From: JACDER01 sp963717765
GTDB lineage: Bacteria; Actinomycetota; Thermoleophilia; Gaiellales; Gaiellaceae
NCBI GenBank assembly: GCA_963717765.1
Contig: CAVQWX010000003.1
Span: forward strand, 744,001-808,000
Length of the DNA stretch: 64,000 nucleotides
Direction of reading: 5' to 3'
Every line of letters starts with the position of its first letter. The first letter of the stretch is position 1. A program made the translations under genes and the position numbers. The notes under the pieces were generated by a model. It had not been told where the DNA came from and did not search any database. It was given only the letters and a program-made list of their open reading frames with translations. Positions 49,503 to 58,653 of the stretch are shown here, piece after piece.

Positions 49503-50519
49503 ATGCCTCGACGCGGAGGATGGACACGAAAGGGTCGGCGGAAGCCGTTCCGCTACTTCGACTCGCGTGGCAATCGGATCACCGATCCGTCGGCACTCGA
49601 GCGTCTCGAATCGCTCGTCATTCCGCCGGCGTGGCAGGACGTCTGGATCTCGCCGAAATCGTCGGCGAAGCTGCAGGCGACCGGGGTGGACGCGGCGGGG
49701 CGCCGGCAGTATCTGTACCACCCGGATTTTCGCGCGGAGCGCGAGCAGGCCAAGTTCGACATGCTCATTCGCTTCGCCGATCACCTTCCCGAGTTGCGCG
49801 CGGCCATGGCCGAGCACATGGCCATGGACGAGCTCGCTCCCGAGCGGGTCAGCGCCGTCGCTCTCCGGCTGATCAACATGGGCTGGTTCAGGGTCGGCTC
49901 GGAGCGCTACGCGCGCACCTCGCGTACCTACGGGATAACGACGCTGCGCAAGCGGCACGCGGAGGTGCGTGGGAGCCGCGTCGTGCTCAGCTTTCGCGGG
50001 AAGGGAAGCGCGCACGTGCGCGCAGCGGTGGTCGACTCAGAGCTCGCCGACGCGATGCGCGAGCTGCTCGCGCTCGAGGGCGGCAGCCGGCTTTTCCGCT
50101 ACCGGCGAAACGGCGATCTGTGCGCGCTGACCGCCGACCGTCTCAACGACTACATCGGCGCGCACATGGGCGAGGAATTCACGGCCAAGGACTTCCGAAC
50201 CTGGGGTGGAACGCTGCTCGCGGCTATCGGCCTGGCCGAGCGCGGCGTCCAGGAGACAGAGGCGGAAAGCAAGCGCTGCGTCGTCGCGGTCGTCCGGCGG
50301 GTCGCGGAGCAGCTCGCGAACACCCCGGCGGTGGCGCGGGCCTCGTACATAAGCCCGGCGGTCATCGAGCAGTACATGGAAGGGCGAACGATCGAGGATT
50401 TCCGTCCGCGACATCTTCGGGTCGTCGGCGCACGTGATTTAGGTCTCAATCCCGAAGAGCAGTCGCTTCTCAGCCTGCTGCGGTCGTGGCGGATTCGACG
50501 CGCACGAGCTGCCGCCTAA
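49503..50519 (+). CDS. DNA topoisomerase IB
   Basis: A 338-residue poxvirus-type topoisomerase IB relaxing supercoils. N-terminal domain: RYFDSRGNRITDPSALERLESLVIPPAWQDVWISP and GRRQYLYHPDFRAEREQAKFD. Catalytic domain: RVSAVALRLINMGWFRVGSERYARTSRTYGITTLRKRH (first catalytic Arg), FRGKGSAHVR (Lys), KDFRTWGGTLLAAIGL (second Arg) and ARASYISPAVIEQYM with the nucleophilic Tyr. This enzyme is scattered in bacteria and found in many soil actinobacteria. Confidence 0.93.
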   Translation: MPRRGGWTRKGRRKPFRYFDSRGNRITDPSALERLESLVIPPAWQDVWISPKSSAKLQATGVDAAGRRQYLYHPDFRAEREQAKFDMLIRFADHLPELRAAMAEHMAMDELAPERVSAVALRLINMGWFRVGSERYARTSRTYGITTLRKRHAEVRGSRVVLSFRGKGSAHVRAAVVDSELADAMRELLALEGGSRLFRYRRNGDLCALTADRLNDYIGAHMGEEFTAKDFRTWGGTLLAAIGLAERGVQETEAESKRCVVAVVRRVAEQLANTPAVARASYISPAVIEQYMEGRTIEDFRPRHLRVVGARDLGLNPEEQSLLSLLRSWRIRRARAAA

Positions 50520-50525
50520 TTCCTC

Positions 50526-50575
50526 TTGACATAGTGGCTAGACTGCGAGTACTTGCTTCCAAAAGGGAGGGGGCT
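50526..50575 (+). promoter_or_regulatory. Promoter and strong ribosome-binding site for the zinc-finger gene
   Basis: A TTGACA -35 consensus at 50526-50531 and GTACTT-type -10 near 50549 precede AAAAGGGAGGGGG (50561-50573), a strong Shine-Dalgarno 6 nt from the TTG. This gene thus has a normal leader, unlike most here. Confidence 0.45.
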
Positions 50576-50578
50576 CCA

Positions 50579-50776
50579 TTGGCCAGAAAGACTGTGCTCA
50601 TCTGTGACAACTGCAGTAAGGAAGTCGGAGAGGGCAAGGGCGCGACGTTGCGCCTCACGTATACGGACGCTCGGCGAGGCGCGAAGCAGGCTGATCTTTG
50701 TGACACCTGCGCGACCGACATGCCCGGACATCCGGCTGCTCGGCGCGGTCGCCGTCCGAGGTCTGCAACGGCGTAA
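50579..50776 (+). CDS. Small zinc-ribbon protein of unknown function
   Basis: A 65-residue protein from TTG 50579, chosen for its ribosome-binding site (an upstream in-frame start at 50486 lies in topoisomerase IB). ARKTVLICDNCSKEVGEG carries one C-x2-C pair and QADLCDTCATDM the second, a four-Cys zinc ribbon. The tail PAARRGRRPRSA is basic and may bind nucleic acid. No family name known to me. The promoter strength hints at high expression. Confidence 0.7.
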   Translation: MARKTVLICDNCSKEVGEGKGATLRLTYTDARRGAKQADLCDTCATDMPGHPAARRGRRPRSATA

Positions 50777-50863
50777 TCCCTCGTCGGCCGTCGGCCGACT
50801 ATTTTCCCGCATTTTCCACGCTTTCGCGCCATTCCGAGTCCAGGAGCCGTCAGGCCCCGGGAC

Positions 50864-50869
50864 TAGGAT
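50864..50869 (+). promoter_or_regulatory. -10 box TAGGAT for the addB-like gene
   Basis: TAGGAT lies 6 nt before the GTG at 50876. Confidence 0.45.
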
Positions 50870-50875
50870 GGCTGC

Positions 50876-53809
50876 GTGCCGTTGACGCTTCTCGCCGGCC
50901 CGGCGAACTCGGGCAAGGTGGCGACCCTTCTCGACCGCTATCTGGCCTCGCTCGATGAGGACCCGGTGCTGATCGTGCCGAACCGCCCGGACGTTGACCG
51001 GATCGAGCGCGACCTGCTCGAGCGCTCCGCGGCCCTGCTCGGGGGCTCGATCGGGACGTTCGCCGACCTGTTCGAGCAGCTCGCGCGCTCGGACGCCCGC
51101 GCGCGCCCGGTCGTGAGCGAGGCTCAGCGCGCGCTGGTCGTCCGTCGTGTCCTCGCCCGCGCGCACCTGAACGGACTGGGGCGCTCGGCGCGCTTCCAGG
51201 GGTTCTCGGAATCGCTCGTGAGCACACTGGGAGAGCTGGAGTCGGGCCTCCTCGAGCCGGCCGATCTGGACGACGACGATCTCGCCGCCCTCTACTCCGC
51301 CTACCGCGCTGAGCTCGACCGGCTGGGGCTGTGGGACCGGGACAACGAGCGGCGGCATGCCGCCGGCCGCGTGACCGACGACCTCGATGCCTGGGACGGG
51401 CGCCCGGTCTTCGCCTACGGGTTCGAGGACTTGACCGGAGCGGAGTGGGCGCTGCTGGAAGGCCTGGCCGCGCGCTCCGAGCTCACCGTGTCGCTGCCGT
51501 ACGAGCCCGGTCGCGCGGCCTTCGCCTCGCTGGAGCGCACGGCCGCCGATCTGGCCTCACTCGGCCGCGGCCGCATCGAAGAGCTTCCGCCCGGCCCGAC
51601 CGGCTGGACGCAGCCCGGCCTCGCGTACATCGAGCGAGCGCTCTTCGAGGACACGCCGCCCGCGCCGCCGCCTCTCTCCGGTGAGCTCCGTTTCTTCGAG
51701 GGCGCGGGCTCGCGCGTCACGCACGAGCTGGTCGGCGAGGAGATTCTCGGCCTGCTGCGGGCGGGGGTCCCTGCTGAGGAGATCGCGGTCGTCTGCCCGT
51801 CCATCGAACGGGTGCGCGCGCCGCTCGAGACCGCCTTCTCGACGCTCGGGATCCCGTTCGCGGTCGAGGCCAGGCGGCGCCTCTCCCAGACACCCTTCGG
51901 GCAGGCGCTCGCGGCGCTGCTCCGCTACATCTGGCTCGAGGGAGGCCGCCCGGACCTGTACGGGTTCCTCCGCTCGCCGTACTCGGGGTTGACCCGCGCT
52001 CATGTCGACTATCTCGAGGGGCGGCTGCGCGGACGTGCCGTCAAGGACCGGACACGCGTGGAGGAGGAGACCCTCAAGCACCGCGGAAAGCCGATTCCGA
52101 TCCTCGACCAGATGCGCGCGCAGGAACCGCTCGCAGCCGCTCGCACGCTCGCGGAATCGATGCTGCGCGCCGCCTACGGCCTGAACGCGCCGCCGCTCGA
52201 CGAGCGCGCGCAGCTCGACCTGCGCGCGTACGAGTCCGCCTCGCGCCTCCTCGACGAGCTCGAGGACTGGGAGCGCCTCGGCGAGCACCTCTCCCGCGAG
52301 GAGATCCTCTCGGCCCTCGAGCGGGCCACCGTCCGCGGCGCCGCGGCCAACGAGCCCGGCCGTGTCCACATCCTCGACCTCATGCGCGCCCGCACGCGGC
52401 GTTACCAGACCGTCTTCGTCCTCGGATTGGAGCAGGGAGGGCTTCCGCGGCGCTCGCAGGCTTCGCCGTTTCTCGACGACCAGGCGCGGGCCGACATCGA
52501 TCAGCGCAAGCGCGGCGCGAGGCTGGCCCGCCCCGATCAGGTTTCGCGCGAGCGCTACCTCTTCTACACCGCGTGCACGCGCGCGAGCCGCCGCGTGTAC
52601 CTCGTCCGCGAGGCCGCGACCGACGACGGCTCGCCGCGCGAGGCCGGCCCGTTCTGGGACGAGGTGCGCGCGCTCTGGCCGGCGGACGAGGTGGAGCGCT
52701 GGACGACGCGGCGCCGTCTCTCGTCCCTGACCTGGCAGCTCGAGCGCGCCCCCACCGACCGCGAGCGGTTGCGCTCTCTCGCCGCCCTGTCGCCGGTGGA
52801 CCCGCAAGCCGCCGACGCTGCGGCGCGCGCGAACGGGTGGGAGCGGAGGCTGGAGCGGGCTCGCGTCGCTTTCGGCCGGCCGACGCGCCTGCGGCACCCG
52901 GCCGTGCTCGAGGAGCTTCGGGCCAAGACGACGTTCGGCGTCACCGAGCTCGAGGCGTTCGCGGACTGCTCCTCGATCTGGTTCATGGAGCGGATCGTCA
53001 GCCCGCGCTCGATCGACAACCAGCCGGACGCCCGCCTGCGCGGCTCGATCGCACACTCGGCGCTGCACAAGTTCTTCGCCGGGTTGCCGAAGGCGCTCGG
53101 GACGGACCGCGTCGAGCCGGAGCAGCTGGAGGACGCGATCGCCTTCCTCCACCAGTGCCTGGACGAGGCGCTCGAGAGCGGCCTGTGGCTGGAGCTCACG
53201 GACGTCGAGCGCAGCGAGCTCGAGCAGGCCCTGCGCCGCGACCTGGAGCACTTCGTGCGCAAGGACGCGGAGCTCGGACTGACGTTCGTCCCGCGTCGCT
53301 TCGAGGTTTCGTTCGGCTCGGAGCGCGCCGCGCCGGAGCTGCAGGCCGGGCTCGACCTGGGTGACTTCGCGCTCTCGGGGAAGATCGACCGGATCGACGT
53401 CGACCCGTTCTCGGCGCGCGGGATCGTCCAGGACTACAAGTCGGGGAAGACGGCTTTCTCGGCGGCGAAGATCGACTCCGAACTGCGCCTGCAGATTCCG
53501 CTGTACATGCTCGTCCTGCGGGATCTGGTCGGGATCGAGCCGCTCGGCGGTCTCTACCGCGCGCTCGCCGGTGAGCGGGATGCACGCGGGCTTCTGCGCG
53601 AGGAGGCCAGGGACGATCTGCCCGGCTTCGTTTCCACCGACTACCTGGACGAGGACGAGTTCTGGCGACAGGTCGAGACCGGGAAGGAGCGCGCGACCTC
53701 GCTCGTCGAGCGGATCCGGGCCGGCGACGTGGAGCACGATCCCAAAGGCGGCTTCCCCTGCCCGCCGTGGTGCGAGCTGTGGTCGATGTGCCGCGTAAGG
53801 CGCGCGTGA
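50876..53809 (+). CDS. AddB-like helicase-fold/Fe-S nuclease subunit
   Basis: A 977-residue double-strand-break repair protein, partner of the next gene. The Walker A position reads LLAGPANSGKVATLLDRY, lacking the Ser/Thr after GK, so the ATPase is probably inactive as in AddB. The C-terminal third is a PD-(D/E)xK nuclease: FALSGKIDRIDVDPFSARGIVQDYKSGKT supplies the Asp and DYK. The Fe-S staple of AddB is present as Cys in FADCSSIWFMERIV (about residue 700) plus CPPWCELWSMC at the very end. The HEGLEQ-like motif appears as VLGLEQGGLPRRS. The pair should resect DNA ends like AddAB/AdnAB. Confidence 0.88.
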   Translation: MPLTLLAGPANSGKVATLLDRYLASLDEDPVLIVPNRPDVDRIERDLLERSAALLGGSIGTFADLFEQLARSDARARPVVSEAQRALVVRRVLARAHLNGLGRSARFQGFSESLVSTLGELESGLLEPADLDDDDLAALYSAYRAELDRLGLWDRDNERRHAAGRVTDDLDAWDGRPVFAYGFEDLTGAEWALLEGLAARSELTVSLPYEPGRAAFASLERTAADLASLGRGRIEELPPGPTGWTQPGLAYIERALFEDTPPAPPPLSGELRFFEGAGSRVTHELVGEEILGLLRAGVPAEEIAVVCPSIERVRAPLETAFSTLGIPFAVEARRRLSQTPFGQALAALLRYIWLEGGRPDLYGFLRSPYSGLTRAHVDYLEGRLRGRAVKDRTRVEEETLKHRGKPIPILDQMRAQEPLAAARTLAESMLRAAYGLNAPPLDERAQLDLRAYESASRLLDELEDWERLGEHLSREEILSALERATVRGAAANEPGRVHILDLMRARTRRYQTVFVLGLEQGGLPRRSQASPFLDDQARADIDQRKRGARLARPDQVSRERYLFYTACTRASRRVYLVREAATDDGSPREAGPFWDEVRALWPADEVERWTTRRRLSSLTWQLERAPTDRERLRSLAALSPVDPQAADAAARANGWERRLERARVAFGRPTRLRHPAVLEELRAKTTFGVTELEAFADCSSIWFMERIVSPRSIDNQPDARLRGSIAHSALHKFFAGLPKALGTDRVEPEQLEDAIAFLHQCLDEALESGLWLELTDVERSELEQALRRDLEHFVRKDAELGLTFVPRRFEVSFGSERAAPELQAGLDLGDFALSGKIDRIDVDPFSARGIVQDYKSGKTAFSAAKIDSELRLQIPLYMLVLRDLVGIEPLGGLYRALAGERDARGLLREEARDDLPGFVSTDYLDEDEFWRQVETGKERATSLVERIRAGDVEHDPKGGFPCPPWCELWSMCRVRRA

Positions 53810-56800
53810 GCACGGCGCCCAACACCGAGCAGCTCGCCGCGATCGAGGCTCCGGGCGTTGTCTTCGTCTCCGCCGGCGCGGGCACGGGGAAGACGACGGT
53901 GCTCGTCGAGCGCTATGTCCGCGCGGTGTGCGAGCGCGGCCTCGACATCGACTCAATCCTCGTGATCACGTACACGGAGCGCGCGGCCGGGGAGCTCGCC
54001 ACCCGCATCCGCGCGCGGCTGCTCGAGCTGGGCCGCCACGACCTCGCCCGCTCGCTCGACGGCGCGTGGATCTCCACCATCCACGGGTTCTGCCACCGGC
54101 TGCTGAAGGCGCATCCGTTCGCGGCCGGGATCGATCCCCGCTACCGCGTGCTGGACGAGAGCCAGGCGCGCGTCGTCCAGGGAGAGGCCTTCCAGCAGGC
54201 GCTGACCGAGTTCTGCCGGGCCGAGGATCCCGAGCGGCTGCGGCTGCTCGCGACCTACGGCGCGCGCGGCCTGCGCCGGATGGTCACCGGCGCGTTCGAG
54301 ACGCTCCGTTCCGCCGGCCGGCCGCTCGAGCTCGAGCTGCCAGGCGCGTCGGAGCTACCGGCGCGGGTGGAAGAGCTGCGCGTCGCGGCGCGCTGCCTGC
54401 TGGACGAGGGCGCGGACGACACGCTCGCGCGCGTCCTCGAGCTGCTCGACGCGGCACCCGTCGCGGAAACCCTCCTCGACCTCTCCGGCTACGCCGTGAA
54501 AGGCCGGGCGCGGGAGCGGTACGCGACCTACGAAGAGGCACGGGGCCGCGTCGAGCGGGCCGCCCTCGACGAGCTCGCCCGCCGGGACCGCGATCTCCTC
54601 CAGCGGCTCTTGCAGGCCTTCGCGGCGGCGTACCGCGCGGCCAAGGACAACGACTCGGCGCTCGACTTCGAGGACCTCCAGCTGTACGCGCGCGACCTGC
54701 TCGTCGGGAACGCCGAGATCCGCGACCGCGAGCGGTGGCGGCTGCGCTCGATCATGGTCGACGAGTTCCAGGACACGAATCGACTCCAGTGCGAGCTCAT
54801 CGACTTGCTCGCCGGCGAGGAGCTCTTCTTCGTCGGCGACGAGTTCCAGTCGATCTATCGCTTCCGCCACGCCGACGTCGAGGTCTTCCGCGAGCGGCGC
54901 GAGCAGACCGGCGGGGTGCTCGCTCTGACGGAGAACTACCGCTCGCGTCCAGAGGTGCTCGAGGTCATCAACCACCTGTTCTCCGCCGACTTCGGCACCT
55001 CGTTCCAGCCTCTGTCCGCGGCCGGCCGCTTCCCCGACCCGGCCTTCGGCGCGGCGGTCGAGCTGCTCGTCACCGACAAATCGACGTATTCGGACACCGG
55101 CGTCCACTGGCGCAAGGCCGAGGCGCAGCACGTCGCGCGGCGGCTGCGCGAGATCGTCTACGCGGGGGAGGCCACGCCGGGCGAGATCGTCCTCCTCTTC
55201 GCCGCCGGTACCGACGCGCGACTGTACGAGGAGGAGCTGCGCGCGCTCGATCTGCCGACCTTCCGCGCGACCGGCCGCGACTACTACAGCCGCCAGCAGG
55301 TGGTCGACCTGCTCGCATACCTGCGGCTCCTGCAGAACCGCTACGACGACGAGGCGCTCGTGACCGTGCTCGCTTCGCCGTTCGTCGGCATCTCCAACGA
55401 CGCGCTCGTGCTCTTGCGGCGCGCCGCCGGCAGGCGTCCGCTCTACGCAGGGATCGAGCGCGGGCTGCCGGAGGACATGGACGAGCGCGACCAGCGGCTC
55501 TTCCGCGCCTTCCGCCAGCGCTACGAACGGCTGGCCGAAGGGGCAAGCGGCCTCTCGCTCGAGCGCCTGTGCGAGCAGGTCGTCATCGAGCACGACTACG
55601 ACCTCGCAGTGCTCGCGCAGGCGGACGGCCGGCGCCGCTACGCGAACATGCGCAAGCTCGGCCGCCTCGCGCGCTCGTACGAGGAGCTGCGCGGCCGCGA
55701 CATCGAGGGCTTCGTCCGCTTCGTCCGCGAGCAGGACTCCGTCGGGGCCACCGAGCTCGAGGCGGTCGCCGAGGAGGAGGACACGGACGTCATCCGCCTC
55801 CTCACGATCCACGCGGCCAAGGGGCTCGAGTTCAAGGTCGTCGTGGTCGCCGACGCCGGGCGCGACTCACGCGCCTCACGCGACGAGGTTCTCTGCTTGC
55901 CGGACGGCCGCCTCGGCTTCAAGGTCGCGCATCCGTCCACCGGAAAGCGCCTGCCGAGCACCGGCTACGACGAGGTCAAGGACGCGGAGGCCCAGGCCGA
56001 GCGGGACGAGCGCCGCCGCCTGTACTACGTCGCGATGACGCGGGCGATAGACCGGCTCATCGTGTCCGGCTCGATCGATCCGGGCCGCGCCTCCGACGCC
56101 GAAACGCCGATCGGCTGGGTGCTCGAGCGGCTCGGCCCGGAGGAGCTCGAGCGCGCGGGAGACGCCCCGCTCGAGATCGTCCGCGACGACGCGCGCCTCG
56201 TCCTGCGGGTCGACCGCTTCCGGCCGTCGGCGCCCGCGCCCGCGGCGCGGCGGGAAGGCGAGGAGGAGACGCAGCTCTCGCTGTTCGCGGCCGGTGAGGC
56301 CGTCCCGCTGCGGATCGAGGTGCCGCCGCTGCCGGAGCTCGAGCCCGTGCCTGCGCCGCCCGCGTACCGCATACGGCGCCTGTCCTACAGTGCGCTGGCG
56401 CTCTTCGAGCGCTGCTCGTACCGTTTCTACGCCGAGCGGATCGCGGGGATGCGGCCCACGCAGCGGAGCGGGGAAGGGGAGCCTGCGCTTGCCGCCACCG
56501 AGGTCGGCGACGCCGTCCACGGGCTGCTCGAGCGGATCGACCTCGCGGCGCCCGGCGTACCGGACGACTTCGAGTCGATCGTACGCGCCCGATATCCCTT
56601 CGCCACCGATGCGGAGCTGGAGCGCATCCGCGAGCTGACCGCGGCATACGCCGCGTCCGAGCTCGCCCGCCGGGTCGCGGCGCTTCCCGGCGCGAAGGCC
56701 GAGCGGCCGTTCGCGTTCGAGCACGACGGAGTTCTCTTCCACGGCCGCATCGACGTGCTGCACGTCGGCGCGGGTCGCGCCCTCGTCATCGACTACAAGA

Positions 56801-57150
56801 CGAACGTGCTGGACGGCCGCGCGCCGGCGGACGTGGTCGAGGACGAGTACCACCTCCAGCGGCTCGTCTACGCGATCGCGTGCCTGCGTGCCGGCGCGGA
56901 CGAAGTCGAGGTCGTGCACCAGTTCCTTGAACGCGCGGACGATGTCGTCTCCGCCCTGTTCACCAGGGCTGACCTGCCGGGTCTCGAGGCAGAGCTGTCG
57001 GCCGCGATCGCGCGCATCCAGGCCGGCGATTTCCGCCCGACGCCGGGCGAGATGGTCTGCTCGGATTGCCCGGTGCTGGGACTCGTCTGCGCGGGGCCGG
57101 CGTTGCGCAGCTACACGAGCGAGCCTGCCCCGGCGCTAGCCGAGGCGTAG
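53806..57150 (+). CDS. AddA/AdnB-like UvrD helicase-nuclease
   Basis: A 1114-residue UvrD-type helicase with C-terminal nuclease. GTG 53806 overlaps the previous stop (GTGA). Helicase motifs: FVSAGAGTGKTTVLVERYV (Walker A), ITYTERAAGELATRIR, IMVDEFQDTNRLQCELID (Walker B), ALTENYRSRPEVLEVI, LLTIHAAKGLEFKVVVVADAG and RRRLYYVAMTRAIDRLIV. Nuclease: FHGRIDVLHVGAGRALVIDYKTN. Four cysteines, one in ALFERCSYRFYAERI and three in CSDCPVLGLVC, suggest a second Fe-S staple. This makes it AdnB-like in the nuclease while the pair is AddAB-like in layout. It ends 15 nt inside the opposite-strand ABC gene. Confidence 0.9.
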   Translation: MSTAPNTEQLAAIEAPGVVFVSAGAGTGKTTVLVERYVRAVCERGLDIDSILVITYTERAAGELATRIRARLLELGRHDLARSLDGAWISTIHGFCHRLLKAHPFAAGIDPRYRVLDESQARVVQGEAFQQALTEFCRAEDPERLRLLATYGARGLRRMVTGAFETLRSAGRPLELELPGASELPARVEELRVAARCLLDEGADDTLARVLELLDAAPVAETLLDLSGYAVKGRARERYATYEEARGRVERAALDELARRDRDLLQRLLQAFAAAYRAAKDNDSALDFEDLQLYARDLLVGNAEIRDRERWRLRSIMVDEFQDTNRLQCELIDLLAGEELFFVGDEFQSIYRFRHADVEVFRERREQTGGVLALTENYRSRPEVLEVINHLFSADFGTSFQPLSAAGRFPDPAFGAAVELLVTDKSTYSDTGVHWRKAEAQHVARRLREIVYAGEATPGEIVLLFAAGTDARLYEEELRALDLPTFRATGRDYYSRQQVVDLLAYLRLLQNRYDDEALVTVLASPFVGISNDALVLLRRAAGRRPLYAGIERGLPEDMDERDQRLFRAFRQRYERLAEGASGLSLERLCEQVVIEHDYDLAVLAQADGRRRYANMRKLGRLARSYEELRGRDIEGFVRFVREQDSVGATELEAVAEEEDTDVIRLLTIHAAKGLEFKVVVVADAGRDSRASRDEVLCLPDGRLGFKVAHPSTGKRLPSTGYDEVKDAEAQAERDERRRLYYVAMTRAIDRLIVSGSIDPGRASDAETPIGWVLERLGPEELERAGDAPLEIVRDDARLVLRVDRFRPSAPAPAARREGEEETQLSLFAAGEAVPLRIEVPPLPELEPVPAPPAYRIRRLSYSALALFERCSYRFYAERIAGMRPTQRSGEGEPALAATEVGDAVHGLLERIDLAAPGVPDDFESIVRARYPFATDAELERIRELTAAYAASELARRVAALPGAKAERPFAFEHDGVLFHGRIDVLHVGAGRALVIDYKTNVLDGRAPADVVEDEYHLQRLVYAIACLRAGADEVEVVHQFLERADDVVSALFTRADLPGLEAELSAAIARIQAGDFRPTPGEMVCSDCPVLGLVCAGPALRSYTSEPAPALAEA

Positions 57151-58653
57151 CTGCTCGTCCGCTTGCTCGATGAGCAGCGGATCGTGCGTGGCGGCCACGA
57201 CGGCGATGCCGGTCTCGCGGGCGAGCCGTGCGAGCAGGACGGCGACTGAGATCGCGTTCGTCTGGTCGAGCCGCGAGGTCGGTTCGTCTACGAGGATCAG
57301 GCGGCAGCGGGCGGCGAGCGCGCGGGCGATCGCGACGCGGCCGCGCTCGCCGGTCGAGAGCCGCGACACGCGCTGGCCCGCGCGCTCGGAGAGGCCGACG
57401 TCGGAGAGCGCCTGGACGGCGCCGTTGCCGTTCGCGTGGTGCAGCGCCTGCCCCAGCTCGACGTTCTCGCGGGCGCTCAGAAACGGCGTGAGCCCCGGCT
57501 CCTGGCCGACGAAGGCAATCGCCCCGGCGCGGAGCTCGGCGCGGGCGGCCCGGTCGAGATCCGAGACCACGGTCGCGTCGACGACGACGTCGCCCTGTGC
57601 GGGGAGCTCGAGCCCGGCGAGCAGGTGGAGGAGCGTCGTCTTTCCCGACCCGGACGGGCCGGTGACGGCGGTGAGCGTCCCGCCCAGGAACGTGGCGTCC
57701 AGTTCGCGCAGCACGTCGCGGCTCCCGTAGCTCTTCGAGACGCCGCGGAGCTCGGCGACGACGGCCGGGGGCGGGGGAGGGGCGAGCTGCGGACTGGCGG
57801 GGACACTCTCCTGCGTCGCCTCGCCCGCTGCGCGCACGACGATCTCGTCGCGCTCGAGCCGCGCGCTCGCGTGCGTGACTATCCCGGCGCGGCGCAGGTA
57901 CTCCTCCGGGAGGCGCATCCAGCCGCCGCGCCCGACGACGATTGTGTCACCGGCACTCTCATGGTCGCGCACGGCCTCCGCCGCCACGCGCCCGTCGCGG
58001 ATTGTCACGACGCGATCCGCCACGGTCGCCGCGGCCGGGTCGTGGCTCACCAGCACCGTGGTCGTCTTCTCACCGCGCACGAGTTCGCCGATCAGCTCGA
58101 ACAGGCGCCGGGCGTTCTCGGCGTCCAGCTCGCCGGTCGGCTCGTCGGCGAGGAAGAGCCGCGGACGGTGCGCGAGCGCGGCGCAAACTGCGATCCGCTG
58201 CTGCTCTCCGCCGGACAGCTCGGCCGGGTGGGCGCCGCGCCGCTCGAGCAGGCCGACCCGCTCGAGCAGCTCGTCCGCCCGGCGATCGCGTGGTCCGCGC
58301 GGCTCGCCGCGCAACGCGAGCGGAGTCGTCACGAGATCGTGCGCGGTCAGCTCCGAGGCCAGCATGAGGCTGTAGTGCTGGTCGGCGTAGCCGAGCGTCC
58401 CGGTTCGATAGGCCGCCAGCTGCCGCGACGGGAGCTTCGCGAGGTCGCGCCCGAAGGCACGGACGCTGCCGGCGGACGGCCGGTCGAGCCCAGCCAGGAG
58501 CCGCAGCAGCGTCGTTTTCCCGGAACCGCTCGGCCCGAGGACGGCCACGAGCTCGCCCTCGCCGATCCCCAGCGACAGCCCCTGCAGCGCGGCCGCGTCG
58601 CCCTCCGGCGTCGAGAAGACGCGGAAAACGTCCTTCAGCTCGACCGCGTTCAC
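57136..58653 (-). CDS. Tandem ABC-transporter ATPase (two NBDs in one chain)
   Basis: A 505-residue protein with two complete LolD/MacB-type ABC domains. NBD1: GPSGSGKTTLLRLLAGLDRPSAGSV, PAELSGGEQQRIAVCAAL, LFLADEPTGELDAENA. NBD2 (from ~residue 285): GPSGSGKTTLLHLLAGLELPAQGDV, VSRLSTGERGRVAIARALAA, LILVDEPTSRLDQTNA. A Pro-rich linker joins them. The GTG overlaps the permease stop by 4 nt. With the upstream FtsX-type permease it forms an exporter, probably of lipid-like or peptide substrates. The second signature (LSTGE) is slightly divergent. Confidence 0.92.
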   Translation of the reverse strand: MNAVELKDVFRVFSTPEGDAAALQGLSLGIGEGELVAVLGPSGSGKTTLLRLLAGLDRPSAGSVRAFGRDLAKLPSRQLAAYRTGTLGYADQHYSLMLASELTAHDLVTTPLALRGEPRGPRDRRADELLERVGLLERRGAHPAELSGGEQQRIAVCAALAHRPRLFLADEPTGELDAENARRLFELIGELVRGEKTTTVLVSHDPAAATVADRVVTIRDGRVAAEAVRDHESAGDTIVVGRGGWMRLPEEYLRRAGIVTHASARLERDEIVVRAAGEATQESVPASPQLAPPPPPAVVAELRGVSKSYGSRDVLRELDATFLGGTLTAVTGPSGSGKTTLLHLLAGLELPAQGDVVVDATVVSDLDRAARAELRAGAIAFVGQEPGLTPFLSARENVELGQALHHANGNGAVQALSDVGLSERAGQRVSRLSTGERGRVAIARALAARCRLILVDEPTSRLDQTNAISVAVLLARLARETGIAVVAATHDPLLIEQADEQLRLG

